Of a stretch of DNA of 64,000 nucleotides, positions 49,357 through 58,620 are shown piece by piece. The stretch covers positions 1 through 64,000 of the forward strand of contig DATKDP010000083.1 in NCBI GenBank assembly GCA_035546335.1, written 5' to 3'. Each line of letters starts with the position of its first letter. Position 1 is the stretch's first letter. Both the position numbers and the translations under genes were made by a program. The notes under the pieces were generated by a model. It saw only the letters and a program-made list of their open reading frames with translations, ran no database searches and was not told where the DNA came from. This stretch comes from DATKDP01 sp035546335. GTDB lineage: Bacteria > Acidobacteriota > Thermoanaerobaculia > Gp7-AA8.

Positions 49357-51294
49357 ATGAGCAGGACGAGCCGGTGGGCCGGCATCGCCGTATTCGCCGC
49401 GGTACTCGGCACGATCGAAGTCGCCGAGGCGAGGGCGCTGCACTGGAAGGACTTTCGAGTCACTGCCCGGCTCGATGCCGAGGGCAGGCTGCACGTGAAA
49501 GAGCAGCAGACGATCGTCTTCATTGGCGATTGGAACGGCGGAGAGCGCACGTTCCGTCCGGGCATCGGCGGCAAGCTCGATCTCCACGGGATGTACCGCA
49601 TCGAGAATCCGGGCGAGGAGGGTGAGATCGTTCATCCGCTGCAACAGGGATCTCTCGATATCGTCGATCATTACGACTGGACGGCAACGAATGTCCTCCG
49701 GTGGCGCAGCAGGAAGCCTTCCGACCCGCCGTTCGACTCGACCCTGATCACCTATCGGATCGATTACGTCCTTTCGAACATTCTCCGGCCTCTACGTCGC
49801 GACGGGACTCCCTCCGGTCGGTTGTATCGCCTCGATCACGACTTCGCATTCAGCGACCGTATCGGCGTGATCGACCGCTTCGCACTGCATCTCGACATCG
49901 ATCCGATCTGGCGGGGCCCGAGCACTCCGATCGTCTTCGAGAGGCGCTCCATCCCGCCAGGATCGGGTGTCCAGGTCGTGCTCCCTCTCGAATACATGGG
50001 TGAAGAGAAACCGGCTGCGGTCACGGAAGGCGCTCCGCTGCCGGTTCGATTCGGAGCCGCACTTCTCCTCCTATCCGGCGCGACATTCGGATTCGCTCGC
50101 TTCTACCGGGGCGAAAAAGCGAAGCAGCGCTTCGATCCTCTCGTCCCGGTGGAAGCGATCGACGCCGAGTGGCTGCAGAACAACCTCATCTCGATGAAAC
50201 CGGAGGTGGTCGGCGCAGCGTGGGACGATACGACGAGCGCCCCGGAGGTCGCCGCGGTGCTCGCCCGCATGGCGCAGGAGGGAAAGATCGAGAGCTCGCT
50301 CGAGCCCGGAGGGTTCCTGCGACACGACGTATTGAAACTTCACCTCAAAGTCGATCGCGATGAGCTGAAAGGCTACGAAGCGAGACTGGTGAAGTCGCTC
50401 TTCATCGCCGGCGACACGACGGATACCGAAAGAATCCGAACGTTCTACCGCAAGCGGGGGTTCAATCCGGCCGGAAAAATCGAGGAAGGAATCCGCAAGG
50501 TCCTCAACACGCTGCCGGGATGGAGAGCAGCGAAGAATCCCTTTCCGCTCTGGACAACGATTCTGCTGATCGTGGTCACCCTCGCGGGTCTCGTCGCGGC
50601 CGCCTTCCAGGGGCCGGTGGATCTTCTCGCCGCCATTCCCGCCCTCGTGGCCGGAGTCTTCGTGGCGATCTTCGGCTCGATTGCCGCATCCATCGCAGCG
50701 CGCAACGTGACGGCTCCGCGGCGCCAGACGATTTTTGCCCTTCTCTGCACGACCCCCCTCTTCGGTGCAGTGCTCTTCTGGTGTCAGCCCAGTCCGGCGC
50801 TTCGAGCACACCCGCTCACCCTCGCGGCGCTCGTCGCTTGGGCACTCGCCATACTCCATCTCGTGATCGAGTGCGGCAGGAACCGGGAGAGCAGCGAGCG
50901 CCTCGCCGTGCGAAGACGACTCGCGTCGGCCCGCCGCTACTTCATCCACGAGCTCGAGCGAGCCGAGCCTCGTCTGCGCGACGAGTGGTTTCCCTACGTC
51001 CTCGCCTTCGGCCTCGAGCGCAACGCCAATCGGTGGTTCCGCGCTTTCGGCGGCGAGACGGTCCGTGTGCACCTCTCAACCGGAAGGGGCTCCTTCGCCG
51101 GAGGGGGATCGCACAGCGGCTGGACGGGCGGCGGCGGTGCCTTCGGCGGCGCGGGAGCGAGCGGCTCATGGGGAATCGCGGCATCCTCACTTGCCTCAGG
51201 GGTCTCGGCAGCTTCGTCATCGGGGGGCGGCAGCGGAGGGGGTGGGGGGGGCGGCGGGGGCGGCTCGGGCGGCGGCGGGGGCGGCGGCTGGTAG
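49357..51294 (+). CDS. DUF2207 membrane protein, second copy
   Basis: A 645-aa paralogue of the protein at 275-2104: signal (about 5-22), DUF2207 domain with FIGDWNGGERTF, membrane helix near 225, cytoplasmic helical part, three or four helices (about 385-500), then a tail with GGAGASGSW followed by long Gly/Ser runs ending GGW. The stop is immediately followed by the ATG of the ABC exporter, so they are cotranscribed. Function unknown; the shared tail in both copies argues for a role of the Gly-rich end. Confidence 0.87.
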   Translation: MSRTSRWAGIAVFAAVLGTIEVAEARALHWKDFRVTARLDAEGRLHVKEQQTIVFIGDWNGGERTFRPGIGGKLDLHGMYRIENPGEEGEIVHPLQQGSLDIVDHYDWTATNVLRWRSRKPSDPPFDSTLITYRIDYVLSNILRPLRRDGTPSGRLYRLDHDFAFSDRIGVIDRFALHLDIDPIWRGPSTPIVFERRSIPPGSGVQVVLPLEYMGEEKPAAVTEGAPLPVRFGAALLLLSGATFGFARFYRGEKAKQRFDPLVPVEAIDAEWLQNNLISMKPEVVGAAWDDTTSAPEVAAVLARMAQEGKIESSLEPGGFLRHDVLKLHLKVDRDELKGYEARLVKSLFIAGDTTDTERIRTFYRKRGFNPAGKIEEGIRKVLNTLPGWRAAKNPFPLWTTILLIVVTLAGLVAAAFQGPVDLLAAIPALVAGVFVAIFGSIAASIAARNVTAPRRQTIFALLCTTPLFGAVLFWCQPSPALRAHPLTLAALVAWALAILHLVIECGRNRESSERLAVRRRLASARRYFIHELERAEPRLRDEWFPYVLAFGLERNANRWFRAFGGETVRVHLSTGRGSFAGGGSHSGWTGGGGAFGGAGASGSWGIAASSLASGVSAASSSGGGSGGGGGGGGGGSGGGGGGGW

Positions 51295-53100
51295 ATGGCC
51301 GAGGAGAAGAAAAAGAAGATCCGTCTCGACGACGCCTGGCGCGAAGCTCGCGATCTCATCTGGGCGCGACGTGGACGCCTTGCCCTCGGTCTTCTGCTGA
51401 TGTTGATCAGCAGACTCGCCGGGCTCGTCCTTCCTGCAACTTCCAAGTATCTCGTCGACGACGTCATCGGCAAGGGACAACACGACCTTCTCACTCTCCT
51501 CGCACTCGCCGCCGGTGCCGCGACCATCGTCCAGGCGATCACCTCCTTCGCTCTCTCGCAGATCCTCGGTGTCGCCGCGCAACGCTCGATCACCGAGATG
51601 CGCAAGAGCGTCGAGCGTCACGTGCTGCGTCTTCCGGTCCATTACTTCGATTCGACCAAATCGGGCGTTCTCATCGCGCGCATCATGTCCGACGCGGAAG
51701 GGATCCGGAATCTGGTCGGCACCGGACTGGTGCAGCTCACGGGCGGACTGGTCACCGCGTCGATCGCTCTTTTCGTTCTTTTCTATCTCAACTGGAAGCT
51801 CACGCTGGTCACCATCGTCACCCTCGCTCTCTTCGGCGGCGTGATGGCGTTCGCCTTCCGAAAGGTCCGTCCTCTCTTCCGCGAGCGAGGGGAGATCAAC
51901 GCTCAGGTCACCGGCCGCCTGGCCGAAAGCCTCGGCGGCATTCGGATCGTCAAGGCGTACACCGCGGAGAAGCGCGAGGATCTCGTTTTTGCGAAAGGGG
52001 TGCATCGACTCTTTCGCAACGTCGCCACGACGATCACTGCCGTATCGGGTGTGGGGGCGGTCGCCACCCTCATCTTCGGTTTCGTCGCCATTCTGATGAT
52101 GATCGTCGGCGGGCGGGCGATCATCGCCGGCGAGATGACGCTGGGCGATTTCATCATGTACATCTTCTTCACCGGACTCGTCGCCGCGCCGATCATGAGC
52201 ATTGCGTCGATCGGAACGCAGATCACCGAGGCATTCGCAGGGCTGGATCGCATCCGCGAGGTCATGCGGGAGAGAGATGAGAACGCCGGCGATGGAGGGC
52301 TCGTCCCGATCCGGGACGTCCGCGGCGATGTCGAGCTCGAGAACGTCTGGTTCTCGTACAAGGAAGGGGCTCCAGTCCTTCGGGACGTCTCCTTCTCGGC
52401 GGAAGCAGGATCGACCACTGCGCTCGTGGGACCGAGCGGGTCCGGCAAGAGCACGTTGATCAGCCTGGTGATGGCGTTCAATCGTCCGACTTCCGGCAGG
52501 ATCCTCGTCGACGGTCGGGATCTCTCGTCCATCCGGCTCGCCGACTATCGGGCACATCTCGGAATCGTCCTTCAGGAGAATTTTCTTTTCGACGGAACGA
52601 TCGCCGAGAACATCCGTTACGGAAGGCCCGAAGCGACGATGGACGAGGTGCTGGAAGTCGCCCGGATCGCTCATGTCGACGAATTCGTCGAGCCGCTGGA
52701 GAAGAAGTACGACACCGTGGTCGGAGAGCGGGGCATCAAGGTTTCGGGTGGGCAGCGCCAGCGGATCGCGATCGCCCGCGCCATCCTCGCCGACCCTGCA
52801 ATTCTGATTCTCGACGAGGCGACATCGAGTCTCGACAGCGAGAGCGAGGCATTGATTCAGGACGGACTGCGCTCATTGCGCCGGGGGCGGACGACGTTCG
52901 TCATCGCGCATCGTCTCTCGACGATCCGCAGTGCGGATCAGATCCTCGTTCTCGAGGGAGGTCAGATCGTCGAGCGCGGAACCCACCCCGAGCTCATTCA
53001 CCGGGCCGGGCGCTACAAGCAGCTCCATGACAAACAGTACGAGCTCGAGAGCGACCGCTTCATCAATCCGGGCGAGGATCTGATGAACGCCGAGTCGTGA
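51295..53100 (+). CDS. ABC exporter, fused permease and ATPase (MsbA-like)
   Basis: A 601-aa half-transporter. Six membrane helices (about 25-320) precede an ATP-binding domain with Walker A GPSGSGKST (about 379), signature VSGGQRQRIAIARA (about 484), Walker B ILILDEATSS (about 502) and the H-loop VIAHRLSTI. It works as a homodimer exporting lipids, peptides or drugs; it is closest to the MsbA/multidrug group by eye. It begins directly after the DUF2207 stop. The substrate cannot be told. Confidence 0.94.
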   Translation: MAEEKKKKIRLDDAWREARDLIWARRGRLALGLLLMLISRLAGLVLPATSKYLVDDVIGKGQHDLLTLLALAAGAATIVQAITSFALSQILGVAAQRSITEMRKSVERHVLRLPVHYFDSTKSGVLIARIMSDAEGIRNLVGTGLVQLTGGLVTASIALFVLFYLNWKLTLVTIVTLALFGGVMAFAFRKVRPLFRERGEINAQVTGRLAESLGGIRIVKAYTAEKREDLVFAKGVHRLFRNVATTITAVSGVGAVATLIFGFVAILMMIVGGRAIIAGEMTLGDFIMYIFFTGLVAAPIMSIASIGTQITEAFAGLDRIREVMRERDENAGDGGLVPIRDVRGDVELENVWFSYKEGAPVLRDVSFSAEAGSTTALVGPSGSGKSTLISLVMAFNRPTSGRILVDGRDLSSIRLADYRAHLGIVLQENFLFDGTIAENIRYGRPEATMDEVLEVARIAHVDEFVEPLEKKYDTVVGERGIKVSGGQRQRIAIARAILADPAILILDEATSSLDSESEALIQDGLRSLRRGRTTFVIAHRLSTIRSADQILVLEGGQIVERGTHPELIHRAGRYKQLHDKQYELESDRFINPGEDLMNAES

Positions 53101-53108
53101 GGGCTGAG

Positions 53109-53126
53109 GGATGACTCAGGTCATCC
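53109..53126 (+). terminator. Hairpin after the ABC exporter
   Basis: GGATGAC, TCAG, GTCATCC: a perfect 7-bp stem 9 bases after the stop. No T-run follows (TCCGAGGG), so intrinsic termination is uncertain. Confidence 0.4.
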
Positions 53127-53173
53127 TCCGAGGGTGGGGGTCGGTGTGAGTGAAGGATCTGCGATCGAAGACC

Positions 53174-53200
53174 GGGCTCGGGCTCGGGCGCGGGCGCGGG
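53174..53200. repeat. GC hexamer tract (GGGCTC/GGGCGC), left of the four-helix gene
   Basis: GGGCTCGGGCTC followed by GGGCGCGGGCGCGGG. Its complement-like tract (CCCGTGCCCGCG, CCCGAGCCCGCG) lies at 53748-53782, so the four-helix-bundle gene is bracketed by inverted low-complexity tracts. The second tract matches the one trailing the remnant at 40422. Confidence 0.6.
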
Positions 53201-53383
53201 AAAAGCGCCGGTTGCCTCTTCGAGACTGAACCTGGCCGGGGTTGAATATCTCGGTCCTTCGCACGATCATCTTTCTGCCACGAATTCCGTTGGTAACTAA
53301 GAACGCGGCTGCCTATTGCTGTGCTGACAAATCCATTCAGCAGCTCATCGAGTTGATGGCAGCGTGAACAAGGAGTGCGCCTC

Positions 53384-53743
53384 ATGCCTTTCGACCACGA
53401 GAAGCTCGACGTCTATCAGTTGGCAATCGGGCTCGTCGCCAATGCGAACGACATCATCGAGCGCTTGCCCCGAGGGCGTGGTTATCTGGCCGATCAGCTC
53501 CAGCGGGCGGCCCTGAGCATCGTCTTGAACATCGCCGAAGGTGCCGGCAAGTTCTCTCCCCCAGACAAGGCCGTCTTCTACACACGAGCACGTGCTTCCG
53601 CTACCGAAAGCGCCGCCGTGCTCGACGTGTGTCGAACGTTGAATCTGATCACGCCTGCCGTTGCGGATGACAACAAGGCGCTTCTCGAACGCATCGTACA
53701 GATGCTCACCAAACTCATCAAATCCCGCCGCCCAGCCGAGTGA
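53384..53743 (+). CDS. Four-helix-bundle protein (S23/IVP family)
   Basis: A 119-aa protein with the typical KLDVYQLAIGLVANANDIIE, GYLADQLQRAALSIVLNIAE and GAG-FSPPDKAVFYTRARAS motifs. The family is named for proteins encoded in intervening sequences of 23S rRNA genes, yet many members, like this one, are free-standing. ATG 53384 has AAGGAG 8 bases upstream. A 3' fragment of a near-identical gene is at 40422-40490, and both are followed by GC hexamer tracts, which suggests a small mobile unit. The biochemical role is unknown. Confidence 0.88.
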   Translation: MPFDHEKLDVYQLAIGLVANANDIIERLPRGRGYLADQLQRAALSIVLNIAEGAGKFSPPDKAVFYTRARASATESAAVLDVCRTLNLITPAVADDNKALLERIVQMLTKLIKSRRPAE

Positions 53744-53747
53744 GCCA

Positions 53748-53782
53748 CCCGTGCCCGCGCCCGTGCCCGAGCCCGCGCCCGG
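53748..53782. repeat. GC hexamer tract, right of the four-helix gene
   Basis: CCCGTGCCCGCGCCCGTGCC followed by CGAGCCCGCGCCCGG. Inverted relative to 53174-53200, and similar to 40618-40646. Confidence 0.6.
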
Positions 53783-53898
53783 CTTCTGTGGTCAATACGA
53801 GCCTCGTGCCCGTGCCCTGCACTTCGTTTCTCGAGACTCGATTCGCTTCGGATAGCATTCGCTTCACTCCAGCCATTTCGGTATTCTCGACATTTGAC

Positions 53899-56487
53899 AT
53901 GACTCTCGCGCCACACAGCCGGCTCGACTCCTACGAGATCCTCGGTCCCGCAGGCGCCGGAGGCATGGGTGAGGTCTATGTCGCGCTCGATCCACGTCTC
54001 GGCAGGAAGCTCGCCATCAAGCTCATCGCTCCCGGCCTGGCATCCGATCGCAACGCCGTCACACGGTTCGCTCAGGAAGCGCGTTCGGCCTCGGGCCTCA
54101 ATCATCCGAACATCGTCACGATCTACGACGTGAACCTCGAGGCGGAAACGCCCTACATCGCGATGGAGTTGATCGACGGACGCGACCTGCGCGACCTTCT
54201 CGGTGACGGACAGCTCTCGACCCGCCGCACTCTCGACATCGCCGCGCAGGTTGCCGACGGGCTCGGCGCCGCGCACGAAAAAGGAATCGTCCACCGCGAT
54301 CTCAAACCGGAGAACATCATGGTCACCAGGGAAGGGCTGGTGAAGATTCTCGACTTCGGCCTGGCCAAGCTCGTCCTCCCGAGCGGCAGCGAGACGACCA
54401 CAGCGATGCGCACACCGATGCGCACACCGACGCGACCGGGCACGCTCCTCGGGACTGTCGGATACATGTCTCCCGAACAGGCCAGCGGCGAGGAGATCGA
54501 CTATCGTTCCGATCAGTTCGCGTTCGGATCGATTCTCTACGAGATGGTGACCGGACATCGAGCATTCGAGGGAAAGACGGCAATCGACACTCTCTCGGCG
54601 ATTCTTCACGACGATCCACAGCCGATCAGCCGCTTCAATGTCCGTATCCCGGCGCCCTTTCGCTGGATCATCGAACGATGCCTGGCCAAGGAGCCGTCGG
54701 AGCGTTATACGTCGACACGCGATCTGGCCAGAGAGCTGCGCACGCTGCGCGAGCGACTCTCCGAGGCGCCGATCTCCATCGAAGCGGAGTCGTCGCCGGT
54801 GGTTCGGCGCCTTCCGGCGGGAGCACTGATGATCGGCGCGCTCGTTCTCGCAGCGGCGATTCCGATCGCCATGCTCGTCGGCAAACGATCCTCGGTGAAG
54901 CAGGAGGCGACCATCGAGGCGCCACAGCCCGCCGGGCGACGACATCTGATGATCCTTCCCTTTCAGGATCTCGGCGGCGAACAGGGTGGAGACTCGCTCG
55001 CCGCAGGGCTTTCAGAGATCGTCGGTACGAACCTGGCGCGGGTCTCCGAGATCGATGTCCTCCAACCGTCGTTCTCACAGCGCGCGTCCGAGCAGTCGCC
55101 ATCCCAGCTGGCGAAGACCCTCGGAGCCGATCTTGTGCTGCGCGGCACGGTCCAGAGATCCGGCGAGGAAATGCGAATCACCTTTTCGTTGCTCGACGCG
55201 GCGAGCGGGCGGATCATCACCGGCGACACGATCAGCGGAACGTCGGTCGACCCGTTCGCCTTGCAGGATCAGGTGGCCGACGCTGTGTCGCGCGCGCTCC
55301 GCCTGCAGCTGCCCGCGTCGCGTCCGAACACTCTGCAATCGGGCGATCGCGATCGCTATCTGCAGGCGATCGGTTACCTGCAGCGCTACGAGAACGAGGC
55401 GTCGGTCGACGGCGCGATTCACCTTCTTCAGGAGCTCGGTTCACGACAACGTTCCGCGATGGTCGAAGCGGCGCTCGGTCGCGCACTGCTCCAGAAGTTC
55501 CGCCTCACGCGAGACCCCTCGTACGTCGATCAGGCGCGCCTCGCCTGCGAACGCGCGGCATCTCTCGATCGCAATCTCCCCGAAACGCTCGCGACGCTCG
55601 GGGAGCTGGCCAATGAGACTGGAAGGCCGGAGGAGGCGATCCGTCATTTCACCACGGCGCTCGCCCAGCAGCCGAACAGCGTCGACTTCCTTCTCGGACT
55701 CGCCGAGTCGTATCGTGCCGCGGGCAAGGGGGCGGAAGCGGAAACGACCTACCGACGGGCGATCGAGCTGCGACCACGATTCTGGGGAAGTTACAACAGA
55801 CTCGGAACTCTCCTTCTCCAGCAGAGCAAGGAAGAAGAGGCGATCGAGATGTTCCGTCACGTGATCCGCCTCTCACCCGACAATCCGAGGGGCCATACCA
55901 ATCTGGGTGTGGCGTACCAACGCCTCGCGATGTATGATCGCGCCATCGACGCATTCGAAAAATCGCTGGAGATCCAGCCTACGCACGCCGCGGCGGCGAA
56001 CCTCGGCACCTGCCATTTCTTTCTCGGCAGGTATGCGGAGGCTGCCGGCGCCTACCGCAGAGCGATCGCACTCGCTCCCGAGAATCTCTTTCTCTGGTCC
56101 AACCTCGGCGATGCACTCCGATGGACCTCAGGGGGTGAAGAGGAATCGAGCGCCGCCTACGATCGCGCGATCGCCCTTGCCGAGCGCGAGATCCGAATCA
56201 ATCCGAAGAACGGCCTGGCGCACACCGTCCTGGCCGTCTCCCTCGCGAAACGGGGGAAGCTCGATCGGGCCCGCCGTCACATCACCACCGCCCTCGAGCT
56301 GGCGCCGGGCGATGCGGCGACGCTCTACCACGCTTCGATCGTCGCGGTTCTTCAGGGGAACACCGACGAGGCGATCGATCGGCTGCGGAAGGCGATCGAT
56401 CAGGGATGGGAAAAGGATGAAGTGCGTCGCAACCCCGAGCTGAAGCCGCTTCGAGCCGATCCCGGGTTCCAACAACTGGTGCAATGA
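53899..56487 (+). CDS. Ser/Thr protein kinase with TolB-like and TPR domains
   Basis: An 862-aa protein. Kinase domain (about 1-275): PAGAGGMGEVYVALDPRLGR, KLAIKL Lys, HRDLKPENIMV, DFGLAKLVL. A membrane helix lies near 312-332. Next comes a domain like that preceding TPRs in adenylate-cyclase-type proteins (RRHLMILPFQDLGGEQGGDS, LGADLVLRGTVQRSGEEMRI, about 345-470), then about nine TPR repeats to the end (NPRGHTNLGVAYQRLAMYDR, NLFLWSNLGDALRW). Probably envelope sensing or scaffolding; the target is unknown. Overlaps no neighbour; a small lipoprotein gene follows by 16 bases. Confidence 0.93.
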   Translation: MTLAPHSRLDSYEILGPAGAGGMGEVYVALDPRLGRKLAIKLIAPGLASDRNAVTRFAQEARSASGLNHPNIVTIYDVNLEAETPYIAMELIDGRDLRDLLGDGQLSTRRTLDIAAQVADGLGAAHEKGIVHRDLKPENIMVTREGLVKILDFGLAKLVLPSGSETTTAMRTPMRTPTRPGTLLGTVGYMSPEQASGEEIDYRSDQFAFGSILYEMVTGHRAFEGKTAIDTLSAILHDDPQPISRFNVRIPAPFRWIIERCLAKEPSERYTSTRDLARELRTLRERLSEAPISIEAESSPVVRRLPAGALMIGALVLAAAIPIAMLVGKRSSVKQEATIEAPQPAGRRHLMILPFQDLGGEQGGDSLAAGLSEIVGTNLARVSEIDVLQPSFSQRASEQSPSQLAKTLGADLVLRGTVQRSGEEMRITFSLLDAASGRIITGDTISGTSVDPFALQDQVADAVSRALRLQLPASRPNTLQSGDRDRYLQAIGYLQRYENEASVDGAIHLLQELGSRQRSAMVEAALGRALLQKFRLTRDPSYVDQARLACERAASLDRNLPETLATLGELANETGRPEEAIRHFTTALAQQPNSVDFLLGLAESYRAAGKGAEAETTYRRAIELRPRFWGSYNRLGTLLLQQSKEEEAIEMFRHVIRLSPDNPRGHTNLGVAYQRLAMYDRAIDAFEKSLEIQPTHAAAANLGTCHFFLGRYAEAAGAYRRAIALAPENLFLWSNLGDALRWTSGGEEESSAAYDRAIALAEREIRINPKNGLAHTVLAVSLAKRGKLDRARRHITTALELAPGDAATLYHASIVAVLQGNTDEAIDRLRKAIDQGWEKDEVRRNPELKPLRADPGFQQLVQ

Positions 56488-56503
56488 GAAAGAGAGAAAG
56501 ACG

Positions 56504-56998
56504 ATGAAAAAACAGATCCCGGTCTACCTCGCGGCACTTTTGCTCCTGGCAATCGGTGCCTGCATTCCCCATGCGCCCACCGTACCTCCTCCTCCGCCGC
56601 CACCGGCCACGACCGACTGCGTACCACAGGAGCCCGACCGCAGCCGCAGAACGCCTCGATCGCTCAACATCCACGTCACACCCGACACCTCGGCTCCGGG
56701 CGGGTATACGGTGAAGACCACGCCACCAACCGACCGGGTCTCGATGTCCTACGGCGACTGGGCGCGCTGGAACGTGATCGCGCCGACCGGCAATGTCACC
56801 GACGTGAAGATCATTTTCCAGGGAACGCCACCGGCAACGTACGTCAGCTGCAGCCAGAACGCGACCTCACGAGTCTGGACGTGCGAGTCGATGACCTTCT
56901 GTTCGAGCTCGCCGCCGGAAACGGTCAAATACGACGTCACAGTCACAATCGACGGATACGCCATTCTCGAGGATCCGTTCATGATCATCGATCCCTGA
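56504..56998 (+). CDS. Small lipoprotein downstream of the TPR kinase
   Basis: A 164-aa protein with a lipobox (LLAIGAC) and a Pro-rich linker (VPPPPPPPA), then a beta-rich domain with four Cys (VSCSQ, WTCESMTFCSS) likely to form disulfides in the periplasm. The start has AGAGAAAG upstream. Short spacing to the kinase gene suggests cotranscription, so it could be a ligand or partner of that receptor. Not a family I recognise. Confidence 0.7.
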   Translation: MKKQIPVYLAALLLLAIGACIPHAPTVPPPPPPPATTDCVPQEPDRSRRTPRSLNIHVTPDTSAPGGYTVKTTPPTDRVSMSYGDWARWNVIAPTGNVTDVKIIFQGTPPATYVSCSQNATSRVWTCESMTFCSSSPPETVKYDVTVTIDGYAILEDPFMIIDP

Positions 56999-57004
56999 GG
57001 GCGA

Positions 57005-58201
57005 TCAGGACGACGCATCAGCGAAGTACTCGACGATCCGCTCCACGCCGGTGCGAAACTCCTCGACCGGCGGCAGGAGCGACACGACCAGAAACGCTTC
57101 CGTCGCGAAGTCGAAAAAGTATCCGGGCTGCACGAGGACGCCGCATTCGGAGAGGAGCGCGAGCACAAGATCCTCTTCCGCCATCAGCCGCGGCACGCGC
57201 AGCACCGCTGACCAACCCCCCTCGATGGGAAGAAGATCCACGGCCAAGTTGCGAGAGACGGTGTCCCGCAGGCACTCGAGGTTTCCTTCGATCCGCGTCA
57301 TGACGCGGCCGCGCATCATTCGCCCCAGCGGGAGAATGTCGGACAGTGCCGCCTGCACCGGCGTCGCGACGGAGAGAAAATTGTCGGCAATCAATTCGAG
57401 CGCCTCGAGGGCGCGGCGGCGCTGCGTCATCGGGCCACCGGCGCGAATCCAGCCGAGCTTCCAGTGCGGCAGGGCGGCACTCTTCGACAATCCGCCGAGC
57501 GAAAACGAGAGGACATCGTCACGGCGCGCGGCGGATGGCGCTGCATCGGGGCGCCGCCCGAGGGGGTAATCGCAAAAGACCTCATCGGACAACAGCGCGA
57601 TGTCGCGGCTGCGGCAGACCTCGGCGATCGCATCCTGCTCGTCCAATGTGAGGCAGGATCCCGTCGGATTGTTGGGATGGATCACGACGACCGCGCGCAC
57701 TCCTGGATCGATCTGCCGCACGACCGCCTCCACATCGACCGCCCATCGCCGTGATGATCCGGCGTCCACGAGGTCGAGGGCAACGTGCCGCGTCTGTCCC
57801 AGCTCTGCCGCCACGAGATGCTCGATGAGCGGATACGACGGCGTCATCGACACGACGCCGTCGCCCGCATCGAGGAGCAGCTTGAACAGGAAGGAGTACG
57901 CCTCGCTCGTCGAGGCGGTGAGGATCAGATCGTCGGGTGACACCCGATCGCCCGCCACCGACAGATCGCTCGCGAGCGCCTCACGCGCCGACCGCAGCCC
58001 CCTCGGATCAGGCTGATACGGAGCCGCGGCACCCCTGGCCAGAGCAGCGGCCAGGGCGTCCGCCGGGTAGGAAAGTCCGACCTGTGTCGGATTGGTCTGC
58101 GTCAGATCGATCGTCGGGAGCCCTCGACCCTCACGCTCCCGTCTGGCGATCGCGATCCGATTCGCCCGGGCACTCCAGTCGAGCCTCCTGGAAAAACTCA
58201 T
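57005..58201 (-). CDS. Class I/II PLP-dependent aminotransferase
   Basis: A 398-aa fold-type I aminotransferase. Motifs: LTQTNPTQVGLSYP, YQPDPRGLRSAREALA, HPNNPTGS (Asn and Pro near the cofactor), DEVFCDYPL, and the PLP-binding Lys in SFSLGGLSKSAALP, followed by KLGWI. It is similar to alanine or aspartate transaminases, but the acceptor is not determinable. ATG 58201 (MSFSRRLDWS) is chosen over an upstream extension. It converges with the preceding lipoprotein, stops 6 bases apart. Confidence 0.9.
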   Translation of the reverse strand: MSFSRRLDWSARANRIAIARREREGRGLPTIDLTQTNPTQVGLSYPADALAAALARGAAAPYQPDPRGLRSAREALASDLSVAGDRVSPDDLILTASTSEAYSFLFKLLLDAGDGVVSMTPSYPLIEHLVAAELGQTRHVALDLVDAGSSRRWAVDVEAVVRQIDPGVRAVVVIHPNNPTGSCLTLDEQDAIAEVCRSRDIALLSDEVFCDYPLGRRPDAAPSAARRDDVLSFSLGGLSKSAALPHWKLGWIRAGGPMTQRRRALEALELIADNFLSVATPVQAALSDILPLGRMMRGRVMTRIEGNLECLRDTVSRNLAVDLLPIEGGWSAVLRVPRLMAEEDLVLALLSECGVLVQPGYFFDFATEAFLVVSLLPPVEEFRTGVERIVEYFADASS

Positions 58202-58412
58202 TGCGACGCGAGAATACCCTCGAAGGAGGCCTTCCTGCGGTGACATCGACGATCCTTGGAATTCATGGTAACGCAGACGACCGCCGCCGGCGGGCGAGCC
58301 CGCGGCACAAGGGTCGCTGTCGCTGAGCTCTGAAACACGCCCCGGCAGGATTCTTGCGACCTTCGTTACGAGGGTGGCATGATCCGTCCAGTCGTCCACC
58401 GAAAGGAGACGT

Positions 58413-58604
58413 ATGAGCAAGCAGATCAACGTCAATCCCGATCACTACAAAACCGCAGGACGTGAACGACCGGGCGATGGGATCGTCCAGAAGTATCGGA
58501 AGGAGGAAGTGAGAACGGCACACAGCAAGACGCGCAACTTCATTCCCGGCGCGGCACCGGTCGGCGCCAGCAACCGGAAGGAAAAGCGCGAAAGCGGGAA
58601 GTAG
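58413..58604 (+). CDS. Small conserved hydrophilic protein
   Basis: A 63-aa basic protein, MSKQINVNPDHYKTAGRERP then GDGIVQKYRKEEV and a Lys/Arg-rich tail. The NPxxYKxAGRERxG pattern belongs to small conserved proteins of unknown function. AAAGGAG lies 5 bases before the ATG, an unusually good site in this window, which supports real translation. It is followed by a REP-like array at 58621. Confidence 0.75.
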   Translation: MSKQINVNPDHYKTAGRERPGDGIVQKYRKEEVRTAHSKTRNFIPGAAPVGASNRKEKRESGK

Positions 58605-58620
58605 TTACCATCGCACACGT

